Assembly: GCF_040784915.1 (NCBI RefSeq)
Contig: NZ_CP160797.1
Coordinates: 3,710,137-3,774,136, forward strand
Direction: 5' to 3'
Origin: Bacillus vallismortis
GTDB lineage: Bacteria > Bacillota > Bacilli > Bacillales > Bacillaceae
DNA: 64,000 nucleotides
Shown: one piece after another, positions 19,206-28,284 of the stretch
How positions within the stretch are numbered: the first letter of the stretch is position 1
How the letters are laid out: every line of letters starts with the position of its first letter
Notes under the pieces: model-generated
Database searches by the model: none
Seen by the model: only the letters and a program-made list of their open reading frames with translations
Told to the model about the DNA's origin: nothing
Position numbers and translations under genes: made by a program

Positions 19206-19234
19206 GAATAATTCTCCTTTTTTGATACAAATTA
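19206..19234 (+). promoter_or_regulatory. Possible sigma-G promoter of gerB
   Basis: GAATAA (19206-19211), a 16-base spacer and CAAATTA (19228-19234) roughly fit the forespore sigma-G pattern expected for germinant receptor operons. The -10 has two mismatches to CATACTA, so the call is tentative. Confidence 0.35.
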
Positions 19235-19271
19235 ATAAAAACCGTCAATCTGTTTACGAAGGAGAAAAACT

Positions 19272-20723
19272 ATGCACATCGACTCTGATCTCCAGAACAA
19301 CTTAGATGCATTAAAAAAAAAATGGGGACAAAACGACGATATGATGTTTTATTCATTTGCTTTTGGAGACAGCAGACGGAAGGCGTGTTTACTGTATATT
19401 GACGGTCTGACAGAGAATAAAATGCTGGCGCAATACGTCATTTCTCCTTTACAAAGAGAGGCGTTAGCCCATAAGGAAGGCTCGATTGAAGACTTATCCG
19501 CCTTTTTTTTCGGTTTTCACCATAGCGTTGTCTCTGAAATGAAAGAAATAGAACAGCTCGTTTTTACAGGGCATGCCGTTTTGCTCGCTGATGGCTATCG
19601 CGAAGGATTAGCTTTTGACACGAAAACATTAAAAACACGCAGTCTTGAAGAGCCCTCCTCCGAAATCGTGGAACGCGGTGCGAAAATAGGATTTATTGAA
19701 AAGCTGCGGACAAACACAGCGCTTTTGCGTGAACGGACAAGTGATCCTAACCTCGTCATAAAGGAAATGATACTCGGAAAAAGGACGAAAAAGAAAATCG
19801 CTGTCGCTTATATTCAAGATATTGCTCCTGATTATGTCGTCAAGGAAGTGTTTAAAAGGCTGAACTCAGTCAAAATCGATGATCTGCCGGAATCGGGTAC
19901 ACTTGAACAGCTGATTGAAGATGAACCGTTTTCGATCTTTCCCACGATATTAAGCACTGAACGGCCTGATCGGACAGAAGCTTCTCTATTAGAAGGACGG
20001 GTAGCCATATTGGTAGATGGCACCCCGTTCGCTTTGATTGTGCCGGCTACGGTTGATGAATTCATTCATTCGCCCGATGATTACAGCCAGCGCTGGATTC
20101 CGATGTCACTTATACGCCTTCTTCGGTATTCCAGCGTTCTGATCACCATTTATTTGCCCGGTCTGTATATTTCTCTCGTTTCTTTCCACACTGGGCTGTT
20201 GCCGACCCGAATGGCGATCTCCATTGCAGGCAGCAGGCTTAATGTGCCATTCCCGCCTTTTGTAGAAGCTTTTTTTATGATCTTTACGATCGAGCTGATC
20301 AGAGAAGCCGGGTTGAGACTGCCAAAGCCGATCGGTCAGACCATTGGCCTTATCGGCGGAGTTGTCATCGGACAGGCGGCTGTTCAGGCGCAAATTGTCA
20401 GCGCCCTTATGGTCATTGTCGTTTCTGTCACAGCACTGGCGTCTTTTACCGTTCCTTCATACGCCTATAACTTTCCCCTGCGGCTGATACGCATTGCTGC
20501 AATGATAAGTGCAGCAGTACTTGGTATGTATGGCGTCGTTATGGTTTTCCTGTTTGTGATCGGCCACTTGATGCGCCTGAAAAGCTTCGGGCAAGATTAC
20601 ATCATTCCGATCATGGCACAGCCCGGACAGGATTTGAAGGACACCGTCATCCGTATTCCCACGAAGTTTTTTAAAAGAAGACCGACACGAAACGATCCCG
20701 AAGATAACATCAGACAAAGGTGA
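19272..20723 (+). CDS. gerBA: Spore germinant receptor A subunit GerBA
   Basis: This is the A subunit of the GerB receptor, which with GerK responds to asparagine, glucose, fructose and potassium in the spore inner membrane. The 483-aa product has a cytosolic N-terminal domain (about 1-260) ending in VDGTPFALIVPATVDEFI, then a membrane domain with about five hydrophobic segments (ISLVSFHTGLLPTRMAISIA, VVIGQAAVQAQIVSALMVI). AGGAGAAAAACT lies upstream of the ATG. It overlaps the next gene slightly, as usual in ger operons. Confidence 0.96.
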   Translation: MHIDSDLQNNLDALKKKWGQNDDMMFYSFAFGDSRRKACLLYIDGLTENKMLAQYVISPLQREALAHKEGSIEDLSAFFFGFHHSVVSEMKEIEQLVFTGHAVLLADGYREGLAFDTKTLKTRSLEEPSSEIVERGAKIGFIEKLRTNTALLRERTSDPNLVIKEMILGKRTKKKIAVAYIQDIAPDYVVKEVFKRLNSVKIDDLPESGTLEQLIEDEPFSIFPTILSTERPDRTEASLLEGRVAILVDGTPFALIVPATVDEFIHSPDDYSQRWIPMSLIRLLRYSSVLITIYLPGLYISLVSFHTGLLPTRMAISIAGSRLNVPFPPFVEAFFMIFTIELIREAGLRLPKPIGQTIGLIGGVVIGQAAVQAQIVSALMVIVVSVTALASFTVPSYAYNFPLRLIRIAAMISAAVLGMYGVVMVFLFVIGHLMRLKSFGQDYIIPIMAQPGQDLKDTVIRIPTKFFKRRPTRNDPEDNIRQR

Positions 20724-20728
20724 TGGCT

Positions 20729-21835
20729 ATGAAAAAATCAGAGCATAAACTGACTTTTATGCAGACGCTTATTATGATAAGCAGCACACTGATCGGTGCC
20801 GGGGTCCTAACCCTTCCCCGCTCAGCTGCTGAAACCGGCAGTCCAAGCGGATGGATTATGATCCTGCTGCAGGGCGTTATTTTTATTATGATCGCTCTGC
20901 TTTTTTTGCCTTTCCTTCAAAAAAACAGCGGAAAAACTCTTTTCAAGCTCAACAGCATCACGGCTGGAAAATTCATCGGCCCACTATTGAATTTGTTTAT
21001 CTGTCTATATTTCATGGGAGTTGTTTGCTATCAAGCACGGATTTTGGGAGAGGTCGTCGGATTCTTTCTGTTGAAAAATACGCCAATGTCAGTTGTCGTT
21101 TTTATATTTCTCGCAGTTGCCATCTATCATGTGGGCGGAGGCGTTTATCCCATTGCAAAGGTATACGCTTATATTTTTCCTATGACTCTTATTATTTTTA
21201 TGATGCTCCTGTTGTTCAGCTTTCGCTTATTTCAGCTTGATTTTCTCCGGCCTGTTTTTGAAGGAGGCTATCAAAGTTTTTTCTCTTTATTCCCAAAGAC
21301 GCTTTTATATTTCTCAGGATTTGAAATCATATTTTATCTCGTCCCTTTTATGAGAGATCCGAAGCAAGCGAAAAAGGCTGTTGCTTTGGGCATCGCGACT
21401 TCCACAGTGTTTTACAGCATTACGTTGTTCATTGTGATTGGCTGTATGACTGTGGCAGAGGCAAAAACAGTGACTTGGCCGACCATTTCCCTCATTCACG
21501 CATTAGAGGTTCCGGGTATTTTTATTGAACGATTCGATCTGTTTTTACAGCTGACCTGGACAGCCCAGCAATTTGCCTGTATGCTCGGGTCCTTCAAAGG
21601 CGCCCATATTGGATTAACAGAAATTTTTCATCTAAAAAATAAAAACAATCCATGGCTCTTGGCTGCAATGCTGGCTGGGACGTTTTTCGTAACGATGTAT
21701 CCCAAGGACCTGAATGAGGTATTTTATTATGGAACACTTCTCGGATATGTATTTTTATTTGTGATTGCAATCCCATTCTTTACCTGGTTTTTAAGCTGGG
21801 TACAGAAAAAACTGGGGAGGGGGCAGCTTGGATGA
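20729..21835 (+). CDS. gerBB: Spore germinant receptor B subunit GerBB
   Basis: This integral membrane B subunit (368 aa) belongs to the amino acid-polyamine-organocation-like spore germination family, with ten predicted membrane segments. It begins with TFMQTLIMISSTLIGAGVLT, a typical family N-terminus. The ATG at 20729 is preferred because AAAGGTGAT precedes it; GTG and ATG codons at 20720 and 20723 lie within the ribosome site. It overlaps gerBC by four bases. Confidence 0.95.
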   Translation: MKKSEHKLTFMQTLIMISSTLIGAGVLTLPRSAAETGSPSGWIMILLQGVIFIMIALLFLPFLQKNSGKTLFKLNSITAGKFIGPLLNLFICLYFMGVVCYQARILGEVVGFFLLKNTPMSVVVFIFLAVAIYHVGGGVYPIAKVYAYIFPMTLIIFMMLLLFSFRLFQLDFLRPVFEGGYQSFFSLFPKTLLYFSGFEIIFYLVPFMRDPKQAKKAVALGIATSTVFYSITLFIVIGCMTVAEAKTVTWPTISLIHALEVPGIFIERFDLFLQLTWTAQQFACMLGSFKGAHIGLTEIFHLKNKNNPWLLAAMLAGTFFVTMYPKDLNEVFYYGTLLGYVFLFVIAIPFFTWFLSWVQKKLGRGQLG

Positions 21836-22956
21836 AGATCATAACAAAACTCGCAGTTATGTTTCTGATGCTGCAGGTTCTCTCGGGATGTTGGGATGTC
21901 AAAAATATTGAGAAATTATCCTTCGCAAGAGGACTGGCAATCGATGAGACAGATGATCATCAGTATAAATTAACATACCAAAACCTTCTTCCCCAAAGTG
22001 AAGACAGCCAAGCATCCGGAAAACCCGAATTTGTTCATGTGACATCCCACGGGAAAACCATTCTGGAAGCAGTCAGTGATGTATCTGTCAAGGACCCTCC
22101 TATTTATAGCGATCATTTAAAAGTGATTCTTTTGGGAGAAAAACTGATGAGGAATCAAAACATAGATCAAGTCTTTAACCATTTTATTCGGGATGACGAG
22201 CTGCGGCGCAGCAGCTTTTTGATGGCAGCCAGAGGGAAAGCGGCTGATATCTTTACAAAAGGAAGCCCCAGCCAGCAGCAGCCGATGCCCACCGAAAAAC
22301 TGATTGATTTGACAACTCATAGAGGATATAACGGTAAGATTATGAGGCCGCTTCGCATCGGCAGGGCTTCTATCTATTGCCAAAATGGCTACAGCTTTCT
22401 CATTCAAGCCGTGAAAAACCAAAAGGGAAAAGCAACGTATGACGGGGCGGGCATTATCAAAAGCGGGAGCAATAAACTCGTTGGATTTCTTTCACCAAAT
22501 GAAACACAAACGCTGACATGGGTCGTGGGGACGATCCAAGGAGGCGTGATGCCGACGACAGATAAAGGACATCCGATTACGTTTGAGATTAAAAAGTCAA
22601 AAACGAAAATTAAGCCGTCCATTGAAAACGGAAAACCTGTCTTTCGAATTTCTGTCAAAACAAAGGGCTTCTTGACAGAAGACCAAAATCCGAATGAAAA
22701 CTCCTTTAGTAAGAGCTATTTGAGCAGGCTGGAGAACATTTTTGAGAAAAAGCTTGAACGCGATATAAAGAAGGTCATGGATAAACTGCAGCATGATTAT
22801 AAAACCGATCCGGTCTTTTTATCCGAACACATTCGGGTTCAATACCCAGAATATTGGCATAAAGTAAAAGGACATTGGGATGACCTATTTTCAGAGGCTG
22901 ATTTCACATACGATATTTCTTTCAAAATCATTAACTTCGGCACAGTAGGAAAGTGA
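21832..22956 (+). CDS. gerBC: Spore germinant receptor C subunit GerBC (lipoprotein)
   Basis: This 374-aa C subunit is anchored on the outer face of the spore inner membrane by a lipid. The signal peptide ends in a lipobox at LQVLSGC, placing the modified cysteine at about residue 20. The body is the Ger(x)C fold, starting DVKNIEKLSFARGLAIDE. It is the last gene of gerBA-BB-BC, followed by a strong terminator shared with ywtG. Confidence 0.95.
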   Translation: MKIITKLAVMFLMLQVLSGCWDVKNIEKLSFARGLAIDETDDHQYKLTYQNLLPQSEDSQASGKPEFVHVTSHGKTILEAVSDVSVKDPPIYSDHLKVILLGEKLMRNQNIDQVFNHFIRDDELRRSSFLMAARGKAADIFTKGSPSQQQPMPTEKLIDLTTHRGYNGKIMRPLRIGRASIYCQNGYSFLIQAVKNQKGKATYDGAGIIKSGSNKLVGFLSPNETQTLTWVVGTIQGGVMPTTDKGHPITFEIKKSKTKIKPSIENGKPVFRISVKTKGFLTEDQNPNENSFSKSYLSRLENIFEKKLERDIKKVMDKLQHDYKTDPVFLSEHIRVQYPEYWHKVKGHWDDLFSEADFTYDISFKIINFGTVGK

Positions 22957-22962
22957 GCAATC

Positions 22963-22994
22963 AAAAGGGTGCGCATGATCGCGCACCCTTTTTT
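22963..22994 (+). terminator. Bidirectional terminator between gerBC and ywtG
   Basis: A 12-bp GC-rich stem (22963-22974 with 22981-22992) with a 6-base loop runs into six T on the plus strand. Four T on the other strand may also end ywtG, whose stop codon lies at the edge of the hairpin. Confidence 0.92.
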
Positions 22995-24369
22995 ATGTTG
23001 TTTCGGTCGTCTGCTGTTTCCCAGCCGATCCCCCCTGTCCGTTTTTATCCCGTAAATCCTGCTCAATTTCTTCAAGGCTTTTCCCCTTCGTCTCTGTCAC
23101 TTTAAACCGGACAAACAAGAACGCCATGATGCCGATCGCGGCATAGATCAGGAATAAATAACTGATGCCGATTGCCTCCATTAATATTGGATAGGTTAGT
23201 GAAACAATCAGTGTCCCAACGTGCAGCATCAAGGTCGATACCCCAGTGCCGATTCCTCTGACATGGAGCGGAAACAATTCAGGAAGCATCACCCAGACAA
23301 CCGGTCCCCAGCTGACCGCAAAAACAACGATGAACACGCCTAAGCAAATGACTGTCGTCCATGAGGCAGCCGCGGTGTTATCGAAAAAGAGATTCACCAG
23401 AGCGAGAACGATCAAGCTGATCACCATCCCGGCATTCCCGAATAACAATAGCGGCTTTCTCCCGATCTTGTCGATAATTTTTATCGCTACTAATGTCATG
23501 AGCACATTAACTGTGCCGATTCCGACCGTTCCTAAAATCGAAGCGGAGTTTCCAAATCCGACGTTTGTAAAGGTCTTTGGCGCATAATAGATGATCGTAT
23601 TCGTTCCGATAAATTGCTGTAAAAACGCCAGTCCCAAGCCGGCAATCAGGGCGGGGCGAACCCATGGATCGAACAGCTCCTTCAGACCGCCTTCATCCTG
23701 CTTTTCCGCCTCTTGAATATCATGTATTTCCTGATCAATATCTTTTGTGCCACGCAATTTTTCAAGAATCTTTTTCGCTTTGCCTTCTTCGCCATTCGTA
23801 AACAGCCAGCGCGGGCTCTCCGGCATGAACAAAATGCCAATAAGCAGGAGCAGAGACGGCACAGCAGCCAATCCAAGCATCCAGCGCCACGCTTCGGCAT
23901 CAGCAAATATGTAATTGACAATGTAAGAAAGCAGAATGCCGACCGTGATCATCAGCTGATTCAGCGATGACAGCGCCCCCCGCTTATGCTTTGGCGCCAG
24001 TTCAGATAAATAGAGCGGCACGATCGTCGTCGAAGTCCCCACTGCAAGTCCTAATATAATGCGAAACAGCACCATGACTCCCGTATTCGGGGCGAGTGCC
24101 ACACCCAGACCGCCTATACAAAATAGCAGCGCGGCCGCCATAATCGCTTTTTTTCTTCCGAAACGGTCGGTCAGCTTACCGGCCGTTCCTGAACCTAATA
24201 TCGCCCCAACCAATAAAGAGCTGACAACAAGTCCTTCTGTAAACGCATTCAATCCTAAATCCTTTTTCATAAATAAAATAGCGCCGGAAATCACTCCGGT
24301 GTCATAACCGTATAACGCGCCTCCAAGAGCGCCGAAAAAATAAAGCCATATATTCGACTGCTTTTTCAT
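22993..24369 (-). CDS. ywtG: Major facilitator sugar transporter YwtG
   Basis: This is a 12-segment MFS proton symporter of the sugar porter subfamily, 458 aa. Signature motifs are GYDTGVISGAILF, DRFGRKKAI after helix 2, RWMLGLAAVP with PESPRWLF after helix 6, DKIGRKPLLL, and a cytoplasmic tail VTETKGKSLEEIE. It is close to CsbC and inositol/sugar carriers. The substrate is not established by the sequence. It is a single gene, divergent from tagT across a 330-base gap. Confidence 0.9.
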   Translation of the reverse strand: MKKQSNIWLYFFGALGGALYGYDTGVISGAILFMKKDLGLNAFTEGLVVSSLLVGAILGSGTAGKLTDRFGRKKAIMAAALLFCIGGLGVALAPNTGVMVLFRIILGLAVGTSTTIVPLYLSELAPKHKRGALSSLNQLMITVGILLSYIVNYIFADAEAWRWMLGLAAVPSLLLLIGILFMPESPRWLFTNGEEGKAKKILEKLRGTKDIDQEIHDIQEAEKQDEGGLKELFDPWVRPALIAGLGLAFLQQFIGTNTIIYYAPKTFTNVGFGNSASILGTVGIGTVNVLMTLVAIKIIDKIGRKPLLLFGNAGMVISLIVLALVNLFFDNTAAASWTTVICLGVFIVVFAVSWGPVVWVMLPELFPLHVRGIGTGVSTLMLHVGTLIVSLTYPILMEAIGISYLFLIYAAIGIMAFLFVRFKVTETKGKSLEEIEQDLRDKNGQGGSAGKQQTTETT

Positions 24370-24518
24370 AACAATGACTCCCTTTCTCCATTCAGCTTCA
24401 ATGACATTGTTGCGAAGTTTATTAGAAATCTTTTAGCCTCTTTTTCCGGCCATTAAACCTTTTCGTTCTTGCAGCCCCTAAGTTTCCAATCATTTACTTG
24501 CATTTTTTTCAACGTCAC

Positions 24519-24544
24519 CGAAACATTTTATCTGCTAGAGCGTC
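24519..24544 (+). promoter_or_regulatory. ECF sigma-factor promoter of tagT
   Basis: CGAAAC (24519-24524), a 16-base spacer and CGTC (24541-24544) match the extracytoplasmic-function sigma consensus (sigma-M/sigma-W/sigma-X group, TGAAAC-N16-CGTC) with one mismatch. It is 155 bases upstream of the tagT start, in the only long gap (24370-24699) here. This would link teichoic acid ligation to the envelope-stress response. Confidence 0.6.
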
Positions 24545-24699
24545 CAATATAAGGTGATTCATCACATTTAAAATATCAACTTTCAAGAACAGGAACTTAT
24601 AAATATAGGAATATTTATCGAAAAATGTCTTTTGAAGAGTTGTCCCATGGCAAAATAAATGGTACTCTTCAAATATTAAAGAAACGAGAGGGTATTGAT

Positions 24700-25668
24700 A
24701 TGGAAGAACGAACGCACCGCAGAAAGAAAAAGAGACGACTTAGAAAATGGGTGAAAATCGTTGCCGGTTTGATGGCTTTTCTAGTCATTGCGGCAGGATC
24801 TGTCGGCGCCTATGCTTATGTCAAGCTGAGCAATGCTTCTAAAGAAGCTCATGTCAGCCTTGCGCGCGGAGAACAATCAGTAAAACGGATTAAAGAATTT
24901 AATCCCGGAAAAGATTCTTTCTCTGTATTGCTCTTGGGAATTGATGCCAGAGAAGAAAACGGCGAGACTGTCGACCAGGCAAGAAGTGACGCGAATGTTC
25001 TGGTTACATTTAACCGGAAAGAAAAAACAGCTAAAATGCTGAGCATTCCGCGTGACGCCTATGTAAATATCCCAGGCCATGGCTATGATAAGTTTACACA
25101 TGCTCATGCCTACGGCGGCGTTGACCTCACTGTGAAAACAGTTGAGGAGATGCTGGATATTCCCGTCGATTATGTCGTCGAAAGCAATTTCACAGCTTTT
25201 GAAGACGTCGTGAACCAGCTGAATGGCGTCAAAGTAACAGTAAAAAGCGATAAAGTCATTAAGCAAATCAAAAAAGATACAAAGGGAAAAGTCGTTCTTC
25301 AAGAGGGAACTCATACGCTTGATGGAGAAGAAGCACTCGCTTACGTAAGAACACGTAAAGCGGACAGTGATCTTTTGCGGGGACAAAGACAAATGGAAGT
25401 GCTGAGCGCTATTTTGGAAAAGTCAAAATCACTGAGCTCAATCCCGGCTTATGATGACATTGTGGATACGATGGGGAAAAATCTGAAAATGAACTTATCA
25501 CTTAAAGATGCCATCGGCCTGTTCCCGTTTCTCACTTCATTGAAATCGGTTGATTCTATTCAGCTGACGGGTTATGATTATAAACCTGCCGGAGTATATT
25601 ATTTAAAATTGAATCAGCAAAAACTGCAGGAAGTCAAAGAAGAGCTGCAAAACGATTTAGGTGTATAA
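24700..25668 (+). CDS. tagT: LytR-CpsA-Psr family wall teichoic acid ligase TagT (YwtF)
   Basis: It transfers teichoic acid from its lipid carrier to peptidoglycan outside the membrane. The 322-aa product has a basic N-terminus (RRKKKRRLRK), one membrane segment (about residues 20-40), and an LCP domain with FSVLLLGIDAREENGE, RSDANVLVTFN, SIPRDAYVNIPG and the later YVRTRKADSDLLRGQRQMEV, which carries the pyrophosphate-binding arginines. The ATG at 24700 has GAGAGGG upstream; the frame is open earlier without a ribosome site. It acts after the TarGH exporter encoded at the start of this window. Confidence 0.94.
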   Translation: MEERTHRRKKKRRLRKWVKIVAGLMAFLVIAAGSVGAYAYVKLSNASKEAHVSLARGEQSVKRIKEFNPGKDSFSVLLLGIDAREENGETVDQARSDANVLVTFNRKEKTAKMLSIPRDAYVNIPGHGYDKFTHAHAYGGVDLTVKTVEEMLDIPVDYVVESNFTAFEDVVNQLNGVKVTVKSDKVIKQIKKDTKGKVVLQEGTHTLDGEEALAYVRTRKADSDLLRGQRQMEVLSAILEKSKSLSSIPAYDDIVDTMGKNLKMNLSLKDAIGLFPFLTSLKSVDSIQLTGYDYKPAGVYYLKLNQQKLQEVKEELQNDLGV

Positions 25669-25702
25669 AAAACGGGATGGCGTAATTGCCATCCCGTTTT
25701 TT
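25668..25702 (+). terminator. Terminator of tagT
   Basis: An inverted repeat AAACGGGATGGC / GCCATCCCGTTT with a 6-base loop and a T run lies directly at the tagT stop codon. Confidence 0.93.
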
Positions 25703-25823
25703 ACATATTTCCTTGTTGAAAATTTTCAAAGTAACGTTTAGCCTGATAGATATGGTTAATGTTTCGCAGGAAAGCTGAACATACTACTCGAAGCAGCTTC
25801 ATTTTTAAGGAGGTACCCTACAT

Positions 25824-26684
25824 ATGAAATGTATTGCGATTGATTTAGACGGAACATTACTGAATAAGGAAAGCGTCATTTCTGCTGAAAACAGAGCGGC
25901 GATCAAGCGGGCCATTGATGCCGGCATCCTCGTCACCATTTGCACGGGAAGAGCAACGTTTGATGTAAAAGCGCTGCTGGAAGATCTGGATATCCCTATC
26001 ATTGCGGCAAATGGCGGTACGGTTCATGACAAAGGCTACCGCCTGATCAGCCGGACATTAATGGATCAGGAGGCCGGTAAGGCTATCGCTGATTACTTAC
26101 TGTCGAAAAACATTTACTTTGAGGTATATACAGATGACCATCTGCTTTCTCCTTTTGATGGCGAGGATAAGCTGCATGCGGAGCTTGATATTCTAAAGAG
26201 CGCAAATCCAAGCGAAAAGACCGATGAATTGTGGCAAGGAGCCATGACTCAGTTCAAGCAGTTTGGCATTAAACGGATCCCTCATATTGAATCGGTTTTT
26301 GACGGCAGCGAAAACATTTATAAGCTTCTTTGCTTCTCCTTTGATATGGACAAGCTGAAACAAGCGAAGGAAGAGCTGAAGCATCATAAAAAACTGGCAC
26401 AAACCTCTTCTGGAAAACATATTATCGAAATCCTGCCGGCCTCTTCTGGAAAAGGACGCGCGCTGACAGAGCTGGCTAAAATATACGGAATTGAAACACA
26501 GGATATCTATGCGATCGGCGACAGTCCGAACGATTTGTCCATGTTTGAAGTCGCCGGACACCGTATCGCTATGGAAAACGCGATCGATGAATTAAAAGAA
26601 AAAAGCACCTTCGTCACAAAAAGCAATGACGAAAATGGTGTGGCTTACTTTATTGACCAGCTTCTTTCCGGCCAATACGCATAA
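25824..26684 (+). CDS. ywtE: HAD-superfamily Cof-type phosphatase YwtE
   Basis: This is a 286-aa cytoplasmic phosphatase. Motif I is DLDGTLLNKE with the nucleophile Asp at residue 8, motif II is TICTGRA, and motif IV is YAIGDSPNDLSMF. In B. subtilis YwtE is one of the enzymes that dephosphorylate 5-amino-6-(5-phospho-D-ribitylamino)uracil in riboflavin synthesis. Excellent ribosome site AAGGAGGTACC. Monocistronic between two terminators. Confidence 0.9.
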   Translation: MKCIAIDLDGTLLNKESVISAENRAAIKRAIDAGILVTICTGRATFDVKALLEDLDIPIIAANGGTVHDKGYRLISRTLMDQEAGKAIADYLLSKNIYFEVYTDDHLLSPFDGEDKLHAELDILKSANPSEKTDELWQGAMTQFKQFGIKRIPHIESVFDGSENIYKLLCFSFDMDKLKQAKEELKHHKKLAQTSSGKHIIEILPASSGKGRALTELAKIYGIETQDIYAIGDSPNDLSMFEVAGHRIAMENAIDELKEKSTFVTKSNDENGVAYFIDQLLSGQYA

Positions 26685-26685
26685 A

Positions 26686-26722
26686 GAAAAGACTCCAGAG
26701 ATTCTGGAGTCTTTGTCCTTTT
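26686..26722 (+). terminator. Bidirectional terminator between ywtE and pgdS
   Basis: A 12-bp perfect stem (26688-26699 with 26703-26714) has a 3-base loop. T-rich flanks on both strands can serve the convergent ywtE and pgdS. Confidence 0.88.
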
Positions 26723-27962
26723 ATTGCACCCGTATGCTTCCCGCATATTTATCTTTCCAATACGTGCTCGTGTTCATATTGGTGATGGTCACGCCGTTTG
26801 ATAATGTGACATGAACAACTTGTCCGTTTCCGATATAGATGGCGGGATTTAAGCTTGTTGATTGGAAGAACACAATGTCTCCCGGTTTCAGATCCGCCTT
26901 CTCAATCATACTTCCGGCTTTGAACTGGCTTGTTGCGTATCGAGGCAGGGAAATACCGGCTGCTTTCTGATATACATACTGGACAAATCCGGCTGTATCA
27001 AATCCTGTCTCTGGAGAAACTCCGCCCTTTTTGTAGGGAACTTCTCCGACATAAAGCGTTGCCTCGGACACAATCGGATTTTCTTTCGTGATTGCCAGAT
27101 TGTCAAATCGGCGAATGCCTGTCATCTTCGATATCCAATAATCCTCTGACAAGTAGGAAATGGTTACTTTTTCTGACCGGCTTGCCTGAATAAATCTTCC
27201 TCTGCCAGCATAAATGCCTGCATGTGAAATTCCCGTTTTATACGTATTGCTGAAATAGACGACATCACCCGGCTGTATGTTCTGAGGGGCTACCTTCTCG
27301 CCCACTGCCCACTGCTGTTCGGCTGATCGCGGCAGATAAATGCCGAGTGCCTGTTGAAACACATATTGCACGAGTCCTGAGCAATCAAAGCCCTCTGACG
27401 GTGTGCTTCCGCCAAATACATATGGAATGCCGATATATTTCTCGGCCTCCTGAACAACAGGGACATCAGCAGTTGCCGGATCGGCTGCGATTCGTTTCGC
27501 CCCGATATAAGATCCGCTCCAATAGCTGCTCGTTTTGTAATTGGTGATGATAACCCCTTTTGATTGCGTACTGTGAATCATTTGGCCGTCTCCAATGTAA
27601 AGAGCAACGTGTGTCGGAGCAGTCCCGCTGCTTCCCTCTTTCTTGAAAAACAAAACATCGCCCGGCTGCAGATTTTCCGGTTTTACGGCCGTTCCGACTT
27701 TATACTGGTCGTTCACAGATCTCGGCAGATGAATATCAGCCTTACTGAAAACATATTGAATCAATCCCGAAGGATCGAATCCCTCTTCCGGCGTTTCACC
27801 GCCGTATTTATACTGATATCCAAGCAGTTTTTTCGCTTCGCTGATCATCAGTTCAGATGACGTATCAGCCTCCGCAATCCCCGCTTTTGTGATAATTGAA
27901 CCCAAAAAACAAATGATAACCGCCACAAGCAAAAACTTCTTCCAGTTTGCCAGTGTGTTCAC
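26721..27962 (-). CDS. pgdS: Gamma-DL-glutamyl hydrolase PgdS (YwtD)
   Basis: This secreted endopeptidase degrades poly-gamma-glutamate. The 413-aa precursor has a signal peptide (about residues 1-32, ending AEA) and three tandem NlpC/P60 domains. The first domain shows degenerate EEGFDPSGLIQYVF, the second the intact catalytic motif EGFDCSGLVQYVF with its later SHAGIYAG histidine, and the third ETGFDTAGFVQYVY; only the middle domain keeps the nucleophile Cys. The GTG start at 27962 has GAGGAGGAG upstream; earlier open codons reach into the neighbouring promoter. It lies downstream of pgsBCAE but after a terminator. Confidence 0.95.
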   Translation of the reverse strand: MNTLANWKKFLLVAVIICFLGSIITKAGIAEADTSSELMISEAKKLLGYQYKYGGETPEEGFDPSGLIQYVFSKADIHLPRSVNDQYKVGTAVKPENLQPGDVLFFKKEGSSGTAPTHVALYIGDGQMIHSTQSKGVIITNYKTSSYWSGSYIGAKRIAADPATADVPVVQEAEKYIGIPYVFGGSTPSEGFDCSGLVQYVFQQALGIYLPRSAEQQWAVGEKVAPQNIQPGDVVYFSNTYKTGISHAGIYAGRGRFIQASRSEKVTISYLSEDYWISKMTGIRRFDNLAITKENPIVSEATLYVGEVPYKKGGVSPETGFDTAGFVQYVYQKAAGISLPRYATSQFKAGSMIEKADLKPGDIVFFQSTSLNPAIYIGNGQVVHVTLSNGVTITNMNTSTYWKDKYAGSIRVQ

Positions 27963-27994
27963 TTTTATTATCTCCTCCTCTTTTTGCAGTTTTA

Positions 27995-28021
27995 TCATCG
28001 GTAATTTTTTCAATATGTTAA
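27995..28021 (-). promoter_or_regulatory. Probable sigma-D promoter of pgdS
   Basis: On the minus strand TTAA (28018-28021), a 15-base spacer and ACCGATGA (27995-28002) match the sigma-D consensus TAAA-N15-GCCGATAT with three mismatches in all. pgdS is reported to be under sigma-D control in strain 168, which fits. Confidence 0.6.
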
Positions 28022-28060
28022 GAGACTTTTTGATATTTTTACAGAATGAATATGCTGGGC

Positions 28061-28099
28061 AAATAAAAAGAGAATGCCTCATGAGACACTCTCTTTTTT
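28061..28099 (-). terminator. Terminator of the pgsBCAE operon
   Basis: An inverted repeat AAAAAGAGA / TCTCTTTTT (28065-28073 with 28090-28098) contains an inner CTCATGAG palindrome and lies just after the pgsE stop, on the minus strand. Confidence 0.75.
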
Positions 28100-28102
28100 G
28101 AA

Positions 28103-28270
28103 TTATTTATTGGCGTTTGCCGGTTCTTCCTGCTGTTGGATTTTGTGCATTTCCGTATCAATTTTCTGCTTTTCCTGATCTGTCAGATGATCATTGAATT
28201 TAAACGCTGACATAAACATGAATACGATAGCTACGGCAACAAACGGCCAGATAACTTTGACAAATTTCAT
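28103..28270 (-). CDS. pgsE: Small poly-gamma-glutamate synthesis protein PgsE (YwtC)
   Basis: This 55-aa peptide is read from the ATG at 28270 to TAA at 28103. A single hydrophobic N-terminal segment (VIWPFVAVAIVFMFMSAF) is followed by a charged tail (LTDQEKQKIDTEMHKIQQQ), so it should be a small membrane protein. It is the fourth gene of pgsBCAE and, in B. subtilis and B. anthracis (CapE), supports polymer production. AGGAGTGATAAAA precedes the ATG. Confidence 0.88.
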   Translation of the reverse strand: MKFVKVIWPFVAVAIVFMFMSAFKFNDHLTDQEKQKIDTEMHKIQQQEEPANANK

Positions 28271-28284
28271 TTTTATCACTCCTA

